Source: Acidovorax sp. T1 (GTDB lineage: Bacteria; Pseudomonadota; Gammaproteobacteria; Burkholderiales; Burkholderiaceae_C). Taken from it: a stretch of 64,000 nt of DNA. The stretch is taken from positions 992,001-1,056,000 of the forward strand of contig NZ_CP021648.1 in assembly GCF_002176815.1 (NCBI RefSeq), read 5' to 3'. The position numbers and the translations under genes were made by a program. The notes beneath the pieces were generated by a model. That model ran no database searches, was not told the origin of the DNA, and saw only the letters and a list, made by a program, of their open reading frames with translations. Below, one piece after another: positions 32,710-41,962 of the stretch. Within the stretch, counting starts at the first letter, position 1. Each line of letters starts with the position of its first letter.

Positions 32710-33597
32710 TTATTGCATCGCATTGCGGCTGGCCAGCTCCACAAACAGGCCGCTGTGGTCCAGTTGGCCCAGTCCGTGTTCGACGCCATCTTTGTACAGC
32801 GCCTCGAAAAGCCTGGTGATGGGGGCATCGAAGCCGATTTCCTGGGCGGTGATCAGGGTGTTGTCCAGATCCTTGAGTTGCACCGCCATGCGGGCTCTGG
32901 GTGCAAAGTCGCGGTCCACCATGCGCTGGCCGTGCAGTTGCAGAATCCGGCTGTCGGCAAAGCCGCCACTGATGGCTTCTCGCACTTTTGCCATGTCGGC
33001 ACCGCCTTTGGCGGCAAAGAGCAGCGCCTCGGCCACCGCGCCAATGGTGATGCCCACAATCATCTGGTTGGCCAGCTTGGCCAGCTGGCCGGCGCCATGA
33101 GGGCCTACATGGGTGGCCCGGCCAAAAACGGCGAAGATGGGTTGTGCACGCGCAAAATCTTGCGCCTGACCGCCGACCATGATGGCCAGTGTGCCGTTTT
33201 CTGCGCCCACCGTGCCGCCCGAGACCGGTGCGTCCAGATGGGCCAGCCCTATCTCATCGAGGCGGGCCGCGTGGTCGCGGGCTTCCCGCGGTTGTATCGA
33301 GGCCATGTCGATGAACAGGGCGCCCGGCCGCATGGCCTGTGCCGTGCCCAGCTCGAAAAGCACCTGCTTGACCACGGGGCCGCTTTCCAGCAGGCTGATG
33401 ACGAAGTCGGCGTTTCGGACTGCCTCAGACGGTGCGCCGTGCACCGTGGCGCCCAGGGATGCGAGCGGATCGGCCTTGGCGCGGGTGCGGTTCCAGGCGT
33501 GCACCTGGTGGCCTGCCGCGCACAGGCGCCGGGCCATGGGCAGCCCCATCATGCCAATGCCGAGGACGGCAATGCGAAGTGGTGGTGTGGTGGTCAT
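32710..33597 (-). CDS. NAD(P)-dependent beta-hydroxyacid dehydrogenase (HIBADH family)
   Basis: 295 aa from the ATG at 33597, which has AAGGA seven bases upstream (ATG 33636 is an alternative). Rossmann motif IAVLGIGMMGLPMARRLCAAGHQVHAWNRT, substrate motif DAPVSGGTVGAENGTLAIMVGG, and the catalytic Lys in GAGQLAKLANQ. Family members oxidise 3-hydroxyisobutyrate, tartronate semialdehyde or related acids. Exact substrate unknown. First chromosomal gene on the right of the island. Confidence 0.88.
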   Translation of the reverse strand: MTTTPPLRIAVLGIGMMGLPMARRLCAAGHQVHAWNRTRAKADPLASLGATVHGAPSEAVRNADFVISLLESGPVVKQVLFELGTAQAMRPGALFIDMASIQPREARDHAARLDEIGLAHLDAPVSGGTVGAENGTLAIMVGGQAQDFARAQPIFAVFGRATHVGPHGAGQLAKLANQMIVGITIGAVAEALLFAAKGGADMAKVREAISGGFADSRILQLHGQRMVDRDFAPRARMAVQLKDLDNTLITAQEIGFDAPITRLFEALYKDGVEHGLGQLDHSGLFVELASRNAMQ

Positions 33598-33777
33598 GGG
33601 CGCATCCTTGGCAGCTGATTTCTTTGCCATCATCATGGTCTTTTTCGCTGCCGCTCCCTGTCAGCGAGCTTGCAGCGTGCAGACCGCGGCGGGATGGTGG
33701 CACGCACCAAGGACGTGCGCCAAGCCCTTGCCCAGCTGCCGTGGGCCTGACCGCGCACACGCCGACGAACGCGTGGC

Positions 33778-34755
33778 TTACATCAGCAGGTGTTCTCCCG
33801 CGTTGTCGCCACCCAGGATCACATAGTTGACCTTGCGCACATCCATCAGCCGGGTGCCACCGGCATAGCTGATGGAGCTTTGCACGTCCTGCTCCATCTC
33901 GACCAGCGTGTCGGCCAGCTTGCCCTTGATGGGCTCCAGGATGCGCTTGCCTTCTACGTGCTTGTATTCGCCCTTGTTGAAGTCGCTGGCCGAGCCGTAA
34001 TATTCCTTGAACAGCTCGCCATCCACTTCCACGGTCTTGCCGGGCGATTCTTCATGGCCGGCAAACAGCGAGCCGATCATCACCATGCTGGCCCCAAAAC
34101 GGATGCTCTTGGCGATGTCGCCATGGCTGCGGATGCCGCCGTCGGCAATGATGGGCTTGGTGGCCACGCGGGCACACCACTTGAGCGCGCTGAGCTGCCA
34201 GCCTCCAGTGCCAAAGCCCGTCTTGAGCTTGGTGATGCACACCTTGCCCGGGCCCACGCCCACCTTGGTGGCGTCGGCGCCCCAGTTTTCCAGGTCGATG
34301 ATGGCTTCGGGTGTGGCCACGTTGCCGGCAATCACAAATGACTGGGGCAGGTGCTTTTTGAGGTAGCCGATCATGTTCTTCACGCTGTCGGCGTGGCCGT
34401 GCGCGATGTCGATGGTGATGTATTCGGGGGTGAGCCCCAACGCCACGAGCTGGTCCACGGTGTCGTAGTCGGGCTGCTTTACGCCCAGAGAGATCGAGGC
34501 GTAGCAGCCTTTGGCGTGCATGTCCTTCACGAACTGGAGGTTGTCCAGGTCGAACCGGTGCATCACGTAAAAGTAGCCGTTTTGCGCCAGCCAGGTGCAG
34601 ATTTTTTCGTCCACCACCGTTTTCATGTTGGCCGGCACCACCGGGATGCGAAACGAACGGCCGCCCAGTTCCACACTCGCGTCGCATTCCGCGCGGCTTT
34701 CCACGCGGCACTTGCGCGGCAGCAAGAGAACGTTGTCGTAGTCGAAGATTTCCAT
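33778..34755 (-). CDS. guaC: GMP reductase
   Basis: 325 aa from the ATG at 34755, giving the standard N-terminus [21 protein letters not shown]. It has the IMPDH/GMPR barrel: [38 protein letters not shown] (catalytic Cys and flexible loop), [41 protein letters not shown], and the C-terminal [37 protein letters not shown]. Converts GMP to IMP with NADPH. The region upstream (34756-34951) holds no gene. Confidence 0.95.
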   Translation of the reverse strand: MEIFDYDNVLLLPRKCRVESRAECDASVELGGRSFRIPVVPANMKTVVDEKICTWLAQNGYFYVMHRFDLDNLQFVKDMHAKGCYASISLGVKQPDYDTVDQLVALGLTPEYITIDIAHGHADSVKNMIGYLKKHLPQSFVIAGNVATPEAIIDLENWGADATKVGVGPGKVCITKLKTGFGTGGWQLSALKWCARVATKPIIADGGIRSHGDIAKSIRFGASMVMIGSLFAGHEESPGKTVEVDGELFKEYYGSASDFNKGEYKHVEGKRILEPIKGKLADTLVEMEQDVQSSISYAGGTRLMDVRKVNYVILGGDNAGEHLLM

Positions 34756-34951
34756 GAGATTCCAAGCTCCATCAAGGGACGCAGCCAAACAATTTTGGCT
34801 GCGGTGGGCGCTTGGCCTGGCGACCGGTTGTGGGGGCGGGGCCGTGGTGGCCGCTCCGAACCCTGCTGAGCGCAGGCACAAAAAAACCGGACGTCAAGAA
34901 ACTTGGGCCCGGTGATTGATTCTACCCGTGCGCCGTATTTCGCGAATGTCC

Positions 34952-35677
34952 CTACCTGCCGCCGGGCTGCGCCCCGCAATCGGATTGCGCTGCGGCCACA
35001 ACCCGCCCTTGCGCATCCTGCACCCAGCCCACCACGCGCAGGCGTTCGGCTTGGGCGCCGTCGGGGATGCGCATGGGGCGTGCTTCCATCCAGTGCGTTT
35101 GCTCTCTATTAAATAGCTTATTGCGCTTTATCCATGTGCCCTGCAGCATGTTTCTAACCATATTCCGCGCCACGGGAGAGCCTTCGGTGCCTGCAGGCAC
35201 GGCCTCTACCAGCAGCAGATAAAAGCGCCAGTCGGTGGCCGCTGCGGTGCGCCCCGGCGCTGCCCTTGCCGGCGTGAATGCGATGGCGGTGCCCACATAG
35301 TCGTTGAAGGCCATGCCGTGCGCCACGCGCAGCCGCGCAGAGGGCGCGCCTTCCACCGGTGCGGTGAACACATCGGTGCCGGCGGGTGCCTGGCGCCCCA
35401 GCGCCTGCAAGCGGTGCAAGGCATCGGTGCTGGCGGCGGCCGACAACGGTGCATCGTCTCCCAGCGCACCCGGCACGATCCAGTCCAGTACCAGTGCGCT
35501 GGCCGAGGGCGCCGGCGTGGCGCGGTCGCTCCAGCAGGCCGCGCAGTCGGCGCTGATGAAGCGCTCAAACAGTGCCACGGGGCGGGGTGCGCCGTTGCTG
35601 CTGCAACTGGCCTGCGCCGCCAGATAGGGGCTGTGCAGTGCCAGGAGGGCAGTCAGGGTGAAGGCCGTTTTTCTCAT
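34952..35677 (-). CDS. Secreted protein with CxxC motif, unknown function
   Basis: 241 aa from the ATG at 35677. Signal peptide MRKTAFTLTALLALHSPYLAAQA. The mature start FERFISADCAACWSDRA resembles the thioredoxin-like CxxC of DUF1223 proteins, but the match is weak. The middle is rich in Ala/Pro. Residues TWIKRNKLFNREQ are encoded by a degraded dispersed repeat (35103-35140). Divergent from uvrD. Confidence 0.7.
   Translation of the reverse strand: MRKTAFTLTALLALHSPYLAAQASCSSNGAPRPVALFERFISADCAACWSDRATPAPSASALVLDWIVPGALGDDAPLSAAASTDALHRLQALGRQAPAGTDVFTAPVEGAPSARLRVAHGMAFNDYVGTAIAFTPARAAPGRTAAATDWRFYLLLVEAVPAGTEGSPVARNMVRNMLQGTWIKRNKLFNREQTHWMEARPMRIPDGAQAERLRVVGWVQDAQGRVVAAAQSDCGAQPGGR
35103..35140 (+). 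repeat. Degraded dispersed repeat in the secreted-protein gene
   Basis: CTCTATTAAATAGCTTATTG then CGCTTTATCCATG: head and centre of the family are recognisable, the second arm is lost. Confidence 0.4.
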
Positions 35678-35709
35678 GGGTAGGGCGGGGTGCTTTCTAC
35701 AATGGCTGC

Positions 35710-38184
35710 ATGTTCCCACAAGACCCGTTTTCGGGCGCACCACAAGCCCTGGTGCCCCCACACGCCGGTGCGCCCTCGGCCGCATCGCCCCTCCTGGCCA
35801 ACCTCAACGACGAGCAACTGGCCGCCGTCACGCTGCCCGCAGGCCATGCACTCATCCTGGCGGGCGCTGGCTCGGGCAAGACGCGCGTGCTCACCACCCG
35901 CATCGCCTGGCTGCTGCAAAACGGCTACGCCACGCCCGGCGGCATCCTGGCTGTCACATTCACCAACAAGGCCGCCAAGGAAATGGTGGCGCGCCTGTCG
36001 GCCATGCTGCCGGTGAACGTGCGGGGCATGTGGATTGGCACCTTCCACGGCCTGTGCAACCGCCTGCTGCGCGCCCACCACAAGGCGGCGGGGTTGGCGC
36101 AGTCGTTCCAGATACTCGACACCCAAGACCAGCTCTCGGCCATCAAGCGGCTGTGCAAGCAGCACAACGTGGACGATGAGCGCTTCTCGCCCAAGCAGCT
36201 CGCCTACTTCATCGCCAACTGCAAGGAAGAAGGCCTGCGCCCCGCCAACGTGGAGGCCCACGACAGCGATGCGCGCAAGAAGGTCGAGATCTACCAGCTC
36301 TACGAAGAACAATGCCAGCGCGAAGGCGTGGTGGACTTTGGCGAGCTGATGCTGCGCAGCTACGAACTGCTGCGCGACAACGACGCCATCCGCGAGCACT
36401 ACCAGCGCCGCTTTGCGCACATTCTGGTGGACGAGTTTCAGGACACCAACAAGCTGCAGTACGCCTGGCTCAAGCAACTGGCGGGCAACGAGGTGGGCGG
36501 GCGCTTTGAGGCCCGTTCTGGAGATTGCAGCGTGATCGCCGTGGGCGACGACGACCAGAGCATCTACGCCTTCCGCGGCGCGCGCGTGGGCAACATGACC
36601 GACTTTGTGCGCGAGTTTGACGTGCAGCGCCAAATCAAGCTGGAGCAAAACTACCGCAGCTACAGCAACATTCTTGACTCGGCCAACGCCCTCATCAGCC
36701 ACAACAGCCGCCGCCTGGGCAAGAATCTGCGCACCACGCAGGGAGCGGGCGAGCCCGTGCGCGTGTACGAGGCCAGCTCTGATCTGGCCGAGGCGCAGTG
36801 GATGGTCGATGAAATCAAGCAGCTGGTGCGCAACGATGGCTTTGAGCGCAAAGAGATCGCCGTGCTTTACCGCAGCAACGCACAAAGCCGGGTCATCGAA
36901 TCGGCGCTGTTCAATGCCAGCGTGCCCTACCGCGTGTACGGCGGCCTGCGGTTTTTTGAGCGCGCCGAAATCAAGCACGCGCTGGCGTATTTGCGCCTGT
37001 TGGAGAACCCGCATGACGACACCAGCTTCAGCCGCGTGGTCAACTTTCCGCCGCGCGGCATTGGTGCGCGCAGCATCGAGGTGCTGCAGGACGCCGCCCG
37101 CGCCGCCGGTTGTTCGCTGCACGACGCGGTGAGCGCCGTGCCCGGCAAGGCGGGTGCCAATCTGGGTGCGTTTGTGGCCATGGTGGACGTGCTGCGCGAG
37201 CAGACCCAGGGCCTGAACCTGCGCGGCATCATCGAGCAGATGCTCGAATCCACGGGGCTGGTGGAGCACTTTCGCTCCGAGAAGGAAGGCGCCGACCGCA
37301 TCGAAAACTTGCAGGAGCTGGTCAACGCCGCCGAGAGCTTTGTCACGCAAGAAGGCTTTGGCCGCGATGCCGTGGCCCTGCCGCTGGACGAGCATGGCAC
37401 GCCGATCACGCAGAGCGCGGTGAGCCAAGGGATTGATCCTAACGCGCCGGTGCTCGATGAACCTTTGAAGCCCGCCGTGCCCGGCATCGTGGACATCGAC
37501 ACCGGAGAAACCCTCTCGCCCCTGGCCGCCTTCCTGACCCACGCTGCATTGGAGGCGGGCGACAACCAGGCCCAAGCCGGGCAAGACGCCGTGCAGCTGA
37601 TGACCGTGCACGCCAGCAAGGGCCTGGAGTTTGACGGCGTGTTCATCGGCGGCCTGGAAGAGGGTCTGTTCCCGCACGAAAACGCTGCCAGCGACCGCGA
37701 TGGCCTGGAGGAAGAACGCCGCCTGATGTACGTGGCCATCACCCGCGCCCGCAAGCGCCTGTACCTGAGCCACTCGCAAACGCGCATGCTGCACGGCCAG
37801 ACGCGCTACAACGTCAAGAGCCGGTTTTTTGACGAGCTGCCCGAACAGGCCCTCAAGTGGATTACGCCCAAGCAGCAGGGCTTTGGCTCGTATGCGCCGA
37901 GTTTTGCTACTAAATCAGGAGCTGGTGGCGCATACGGGGCAAGCGCCAGAGGTCAATTTGGCTTCAAATCTGAGACCTTTGCCAGCCCACCCGTGCCGGT
38001 GCAGAAGGCCGCGCCCTCGCACGGTTTGCGCGCCGGGATCAACGTGTTCCACACCAAGTTCGGCGAAGGCAAGGTGCTGGCCATCGAAGGCACCGGCGAC
38101 GATGCGCGCGCGCAGGTCAACTTTCCGCGCCACGGCACCAAGTGGCTGGCGCTGAGCGTGGCCAAGCTGACGGTGGTGGAGTAA
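35710..38184 (+). CDS. uvrD: ATP-dependent DNA helicase II UvrD/PcrA
   Basis: 824 aa superfamily 1A 3'-5' helicase of mismatch and excision repair. Motifs: LNDEQLAAV (Q), GAGSGKTRVLTTRI (I), FTNKAAKEM (Ia), GTFHGLCNRLL, ILVDEFQDTN (II), GDDDQSIYAFRGA (III), LEQNYRS (IV), TVHASKGLEFDGVFIGGLEEGLFPHE (V), EERRLMYVAITRARKRLYL (VI). The C-terminal linker FATKSGAGGAYGASARGQFGFKSE is encoded by a dispersed repeat, followed by the Tudor-like tail GINVFHTKFGEGKVLAIEGTGDDARAQVNF. Confidence 0.96.
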   Translation: MFPQDPFSGAPQALVPPHAGAPSAASPLLANLNDEQLAAVTLPAGHALILAGAGSGKTRVLTTRIAWLLQNGYATPGGILAVTFTNKAAKEMVARLSAMLPVNVRGMWIGTFHGLCNRLLRAHHKAAGLAQSFQILDTQDQLSAIKRLCKQHNVDDERFSPKQLAYFIANCKEEGLRPANVEAHDSDARKKVEIYQLYEEQCQREGVVDFGELMLRSYELLRDNDAIREHYQRRFAHILVDEFQDTNKLQYAWLKQLAGNEVGGRFEARSGDCSVIAVGDDDQSIYAFRGARVGNMTDFVREFDVQRQIKLEQNYRSYSNILDSANALISHNSRRLGKNLRTTQGAGEPVRVYEASSDLAEAQWMVDEIKQLVRNDGFERKEIAVLYRSNAQSRVIESALFNASVPYRVYGGLRFFERAEIKHALAYLRLLENPHDDTSFSRVVNFPPRGIGARSIEVLQDAARAAGCSLHDAVSAVPGKAGANLGAFVAMVDVLREQTQGLNLRGIIEQMLESTGLVEHFRSEKEGADRIENLQELVNAAESFVTQEGFGRDAVALPLDEHGTPITQSAVSQGIDPNAPVLDEPLKPAVPGIVDIDTGETLSPLAAFLTHAALEAGDNQAQAGQDAVQLMTVHASKGLEFDGVFIGGLEEGLFPHENAASDRDGLEEERRLMYVAITRARKRLYLSHSQTRMLHGQTRYNVKSRFFDELPEQALKWITPKQQGFGSYAPSFATKSGAGGAYGASARGQFGFKSETFASPPVPVQKAAPSHGLRAGINVFHTKFGEGKVLAIEGTGDDARAQVNFPRHGTKWLALSVAKLTVVE
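37905..37976 (+). repeat. Dispersed repeat copy in the uvrD linker
   Basis: TTTTGCTACTAAATCAGGAG, CTGGTGGCGCATAC, GGCAAGCGCCAGAGG and TCAATTTGGCTTCAAA: a well-preserved copy in frame. Arms GGCGC/GCGCC. Confidence 0.7.
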
Positions 38185-38285
38185 GGCGCAGGGCGACGGC
38201 GCTTGCGTGCTGGATATGCTGTATCTGGATAGCGCCTCTCCCCACGGATTTTCCGATCAGAACCCTTCAATCAGAGTCCTTGCCC

Positions 38286-39357
38286 ATGGAAGTCAAAGCC
38301 CAAGTTCATAACATTTCTAAACTGAAGGACTACTACTTCATCGTCCCCGATTACCAGCGTGAATATGTCTGGAAGGTGGACGATCAGGTCGAGCAATTTC
38401 TGGCCGACATTGCCAATGAGTTTGAGCCAGGTGCCAAGGAGCAGAGCAGCTATTTCATCGGTTCCGTCATCATCGTCAAGAATGAGGAGGGAAAGCATGA
38501 TGTTATTGATGGCCAGCAGCGCCTGACCACTACTGTGCTCACCATGTGTGCGCTGCGTGATCTGCTCAAAACCCAGACGCTGGACAGCAAGCAAACCCAT
38601 TACTTCCAAAGTATCGATAGCTGGCTTTCCAGTTTTGATATCGAGACCAATGAAGTACAGGTGCGGTTGGAGCTGCAATACGAGGAAAGCAAAAATTTCC
38701 TCTCGCAGCTCATTCAGGGGCAACTGGTCAATGCTGATGAAACTGCATCCATCCAAAAGTTGCGCCAGGCCTACGAGCGCATTCGCTCTCATCTGAATCA
38801 ATACCTCGCCGTCAGCTTGTCGGCGCTGACGGAGTACGCCCATTACTTCCTTACCAAAATCGACCTCGTCGTCATCGAATCCGAAAACCTCAGCAGTGCC
38901 CTGAAAATCTTTGAAACCATCAACCAGCGCGGCGCCGGGCTCAACGCGATGGACCTGGTCAAGAATCTGCTGTTCAGCAAAGCGCGGGGCAACGACTTTT
39001 CGCGCATCAAGGAAAAGTGGAAGGACCTGACGGGCCACCTGCAGCGCGCGGGCGAGGGCGACAGCCCTTTGCGCTTTCTGCGCTACTTCCTCATGGCGCG
39101 CCACTACGAAGGCATCCTGCGCGAAGACGAGTTGTACAAATGGATCATCTCGCCTGAAGGAAAAAAGCGCCTGCGGTACGAAGAAGCGCCCTACGATTTG
39201 GCTGTGGAACTGGAAAAAGGCGCCCGCCGCTACGCTGATCTGGTGTGCGCTACCGAGCTGCAGAACGATGGCGGTACTTACCCCGCCGTCACCCGCATCG
39301 GATTCATGAACAAGGTCAAATCGCGCCAGCACCTGATCTTGCTGCTGGCGCTCGATC
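38286..39357 (+). pseudogene. DUF262-DUF1524 (GmrSD-like) restriction protein, 5' part, cut by IS21
   Basis: MEVKAQVHNISKLKDYYFIVPDYQREYVWKVDDQVEQFLADI, then VIDGQQRLTTTVLTMCAL is the DUF262 (GmrS/ParB-like NTPase) domain with its DGQQR motif. It runs 357 codons to the insertion point. In type IV systems such as GmrSD the fused protein attacks phage DNA with modified cytosine. The frame resumes at 41971; joined across the 8-base duplication it gives 607 aa with no stop, so only the IS breaks it. Confidence 0.9.
39350..39357. repeat. Target-site duplication GCTCGATC, left copy
   Basis: Identical 8 bases at 41963-41970 flank the IS. Removing one copy plus the IS restores the DUF262 frame. Confidence 0.85.
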
Positions 39358-39509
39358 CCTGATGGCCACCCAAATTCCCCCGTCTATGGCCACCTCAAAC
39401 TCCCCCACCTGAACTGATCGGGGATAGGGGTTTAACGCCGGCGTCGTCGGCACCTGTTGGCAGGACATTGATCCAGTCTTCCCCGAGGGAAGGCCAAGGA
39501 GTGAATGTC

Positions 39510-41330
39510 TTGAAGTCCAACCAACGCGCCACCATAGAGACACTGCTGGAGCGCAACACATCGCAACGCGAGATCGCCCGCATCACGGGCATCGACCGCA
39601 AGACGGTCAGGAGCTACCACCAGCGCTGGCTGGAGCAACTGCAGTCAAATTCCCCCGGGGTGGCCACCGGCTCGGCAGGTCAAATTCCCCCACCCTGGCC
39701 ACCGGCTCCTGGGCCGGTGGCCACCTCCCTGTGCGAACCCTGGCGCGAGTTCATCGAAGCCCAGCTGCGGCTGAAGCGAAACGCCACGGCCATCTACCAG
39801 GACCTGGTCGACCAGCACGGCTTTGATGGCCAGTACAACTCGGTCAAACGCTTCTGTGCAAAGTTGCGGCACAAGGAGCCCGAGCAGTTCGATCGCCTGT
39901 CCTTCCTGCCCGGCGAGGAGATGCAGGTGGACTACGGCGAGGGCGCGCCCACCCGCGTGCCCGGCAGCGACCGGTACCGCAAGCCCCGCCTGTTCGTGGC
40001 CACCTTGCGGTATTCCCGTGCCAGTTTCCGGTGCGTGGTCTGGAAGTCCAGCCAGCAGATCTGGGCCGAGCTGCACGAGCGGGCCCTGCGGTACTTCGGG
40101 GGCTGCCCCCAGTACGTGGTGCTGGACAATCTGAAGGAAGGCGTCCTCAAGCCCGACCTGTACGAGCCCGATCTCAACCCGGTGTACGCCGCCGCCCTGG
40201 CGCACTACGGCGTGGTGGCCGACCCGGCGCGGGTGCGAGACCCCAACCGCAAGGGCACGGTGGAGCATGCCATCGGCCATACCCAGGCCACGGCCTTGAA
40301 GGGCCGGCGCTTTGAGTCCATCGAGGCCCAGAACGAGTTCCTGGCGCACTGGGAGAAGAGCTGGGCATCCAAGCGCATCCACGGCACCGAGCGACGCCAG
40401 GTGCAGGCCATGTTCGAGGAAGAGCGCAGCCACCTCAAACCCCTGCCAGTGCTGGGAATGCAGTATTTCGACGAGGCGGTGCGCACCGTCTGCGACGACA
40501 GCTGTGTGCGGGTGGATCACAGCAGCTACGCCGCTCGCCCGGCGAACATCGGCTCCAAGGTGTTGGTGCGCATCTACGCCCAGCGCATCGAGATTCGTGA
40601 CATGCACACCCGTGCCTTGCTGCGCACCCACGCCAAGGCCGAGCGTCCCGGCACGGTGATTCTGCCCATGGAGGAGCGGGTGTTCAATCCGTCTCGCGAG
40701 ACCCGCCTGATCCTGCGTCAGGCCGGCGAGATTGGTGAGCACGCCAGCCGGCTGTGTGAGCTGCTCTTTGCCATCGAGGGTCGTGTCGGGCAGCGCAAGC
40801 TCTGGGGCATTGTGGGACTCATGCGCCGTTACCCGGCGCACTGCATCAATGCCGCCTGCGCCCAGGCCCTGGAGCAAGGGGTCTACAGCTACAAGCGCGT
40901 GCTGGCGCTGACCGAAGCCCTCTTTGCCCAGGCGATGGCGGCCATCGAGGCTACCTGCGGCGAAGCACCCGCCGCCGGTGCCCACGCGCTGACGCAGCAG
41001 CATGAGCTCATCCGAGACGCTGAGGAGTACAGCGATCTCTTCGCGCTCGCCGCCGCCACGGCAAACACCACCACCACCACCACCACCACCACCAACCAAC
41101 AACACCACCAAACGCACCGGGAGTTCAGCCATGAACATGATCGAGATCGAACGCGCGCTGCGCGAGCTGCGCCTGTCCGGCATCGCCGAGACCCTGTCCA
41201 CCCGCGTGATGCAGGCCCAGGCCGCCCAGCAGCCTTTCCTGGAGACCTTCGCCGCCATGCTGCAAGACGAGCTGGACCGCCGGCGCTCTCGCCTGACCGA
41301 GCGCCGCTTCAAGCGCTCGGGTCTGGATGA
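39510..41330 (+). CDS. istA: IS21-family transposase IstA
   Basis: DDE transposase. TTG 39510 is preferred because AAGGAG lies at 39496-39501; TTG 39468 and GTG 39501 are in-frame alternatives. HTH near ERNTSQREIARITGIDRKTVRSYHQRW. Catalytic residues: Asp in EMQVDYGEGAP, Asp in VVLDNLKEG, Glu in RKGTVEHAIGHT. The linker after the HTH (SPGVATGSAGQIPPPWPP) is encoded by two more copies of the terminal-repeat motif. The C-terminus contains a (ACC)n run giving poly-Thr and then about 80 odd residues that overlap istB by 200 bases; the original stop may have been lost by frameshift. Confidence 0.9.
   Translation: MKSNQRATIETLLERNTSQREIARITGIDRKTVRSYHQRWLEQLQSNSPGVATGSAGQIPPPWPPAPGPVATSLCEPWREFIEAQLRLKRNATAIYQDLVDQHGFDGQYNSVKRFCAKLRHKEPEQFDRLSFLPGEEMQVDYGEGAPTRVPGSDRYRKPRLFVATLRYSRASFRCVVWKSSQQIWAELHERALRYFGGCPQYVVLDNLKEGVLKPDLYEPDLNPVYAAALAHYGVVADPARVRDPNRKGTVEHAIGHTQATALKGRRFESIEAQNEFLAHWEKSWASKRIHGTERRQVQAMFEEERSHLKPLPVLGMQYFDEAVRTVCDDSCVRVDHSSYAARPANIGSKVLVRIYAQRIEIRDMHTRALLRTHAKAERPGTVILPMEERVFNPSRETRLILRQAGEIGEHASRLCELLFAIEGRVGQRKLWGIVGLMRRYPAHCINAACAQALEQGVYSYKRVLALTEALFAQAMAAIEATCGEAPAAGAHALTQQHELIRDAEEYSDLFALAAATANTTTTTTTTTNQQHHQTHREFSHEHDRDRTRAARAAPVRHRRDPVHPRDAGPGRPAAFPGDLRRHAARRAGPPALSPDRAPLQALGSG
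39641..39725 (+). repeat. Terminal-repeat-like motifs inside istA
   Basis: TCAAATTCCCCC followed by GGTGGCCACCGG or CTGGCCACCGG, twice. The same motif pair forms both IS ends, so transposase may bind inside its own gene. Confidence 0.65.
41065..41111 (+). repeat. ACC trinucleotide run in istA
   Basis: About nine ACC units, then AACCAACAACACCACC. Slippage-prone; encodes Thr8-9 then Asn/Gln/His. Confidence 0.8.
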
Positions 41331-41895
41331 GCGCCCCTCGCTGGCTGACTTCGACTGGCGTTTCAACCCGAAGCTGCCGCGCAGCGCCTGCTTCGAGTTG
41401 CACACCCTGAAGTTCATCGGCGAGGGGGCCAACGCGCTGATCATCGGCAAGCCGGGCACCGGCAAGAGCCATGTGGCCAAGGCCGTGGCCTACCAGGCCA
41501 CGCTGCAGGGCTATGACGTGCGTTACCTGGAAGCCGACACCGAGTTCGCCCGTTACGCGCTGGCCACTACGGCAGAGCGCACCGAGCTGCTCAAGGACTG
41601 GGTCGCGCCGGACCTGCTCGTCCTCGATGACCTGTTCCTGGCCAGACGCATCAGCGAGCATGCCGCTGAAGTCCTACAGGCCATCGTGCACCAGCGCTAC
41701 AAGCTGCGCCGCGCTGTTCTCATCACGTCCAACCGCGTGGTGCAGGACTGGGGCAAATACCTCGGCGACGCCACCATGGCCAGCACCATCCTGGATCGCC
41801 TCATGCACCGCTGCGCGATGCTGGAGTTCGAGGGCAAGAGCTACCGCCTCAAGGAGGCCGCTGCACGCATCGCCATCACACCCGAGTCGTCATAA
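41131..41895 (+). CDS. istB: IS21-family helper ATPase IstB
   Basis: 254 aa from ATG 41131 with GGGAG upstream. IstB N-terminus MNMIEIERALRELRLSGIAETLSTRVMQAQ. AAA+ ATPase: Walker A IIGKPGTGKSHVAKA, Walker B LLVLDDLFLAR, sensor ITSNRVVQDWGKYLGD, and the C-terminal RLMHRCAMLEFEGKSYRLKEA. It assembles on target DNA and recruits IstA. Confidence 0.95.
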   Translation: MNMIEIERALRELRLSGIAETLSTRVMQAQAAQQPFLETFAAMLQDELDRRRSRLTERRFKRSGLDERPSLADFDWRFNPKLPRSACFELHTLKFIGEGANALIIGKPGTGKSHVAKAVAYQATLQGYDVRYLEADTEFARYALATTAERTELLKDWVAPDLLVLDDLFLARRISEHAAEVLQAIVHQRYKLRRAVLITSNRVVQDWGKYLGDATMASTILDRLMHRCAMLEFEGKSYRLKEAAARIAITPESS

Positions 41896-41962
41896 TCCGA
41901 CCGTCCTGCCTGGGGGAATTTGGGGTGGCCAAGGGTGGGGGAATTTGACCTGGCCATCGGGG

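Larger units (their letters stand above)
39358..41962 (+). mobile_element. IS21-family insertion sequence (2605 bp)
   Basis: Encodes IstA and IstB. Ends are inverted: CCTGATGGCCAC...AAATTCCCCC on the left, and CCCCGATGGCCAGG...AAATTCCCCC on the complement of the right. Each end has a second inner copy of the TGGCCAC/AAATTCCCCC motif, as usual for the multiple terminal repeats of IS21. Flanked by an 8-bp duplication. Confidence 0.92.

Noticed and set aside
38142..38285. Upstream extension of the DUF262 protein
   Set aside because: It overlaps the end of uvrD and lacks family similarity; ATG 38286 fits the family start.
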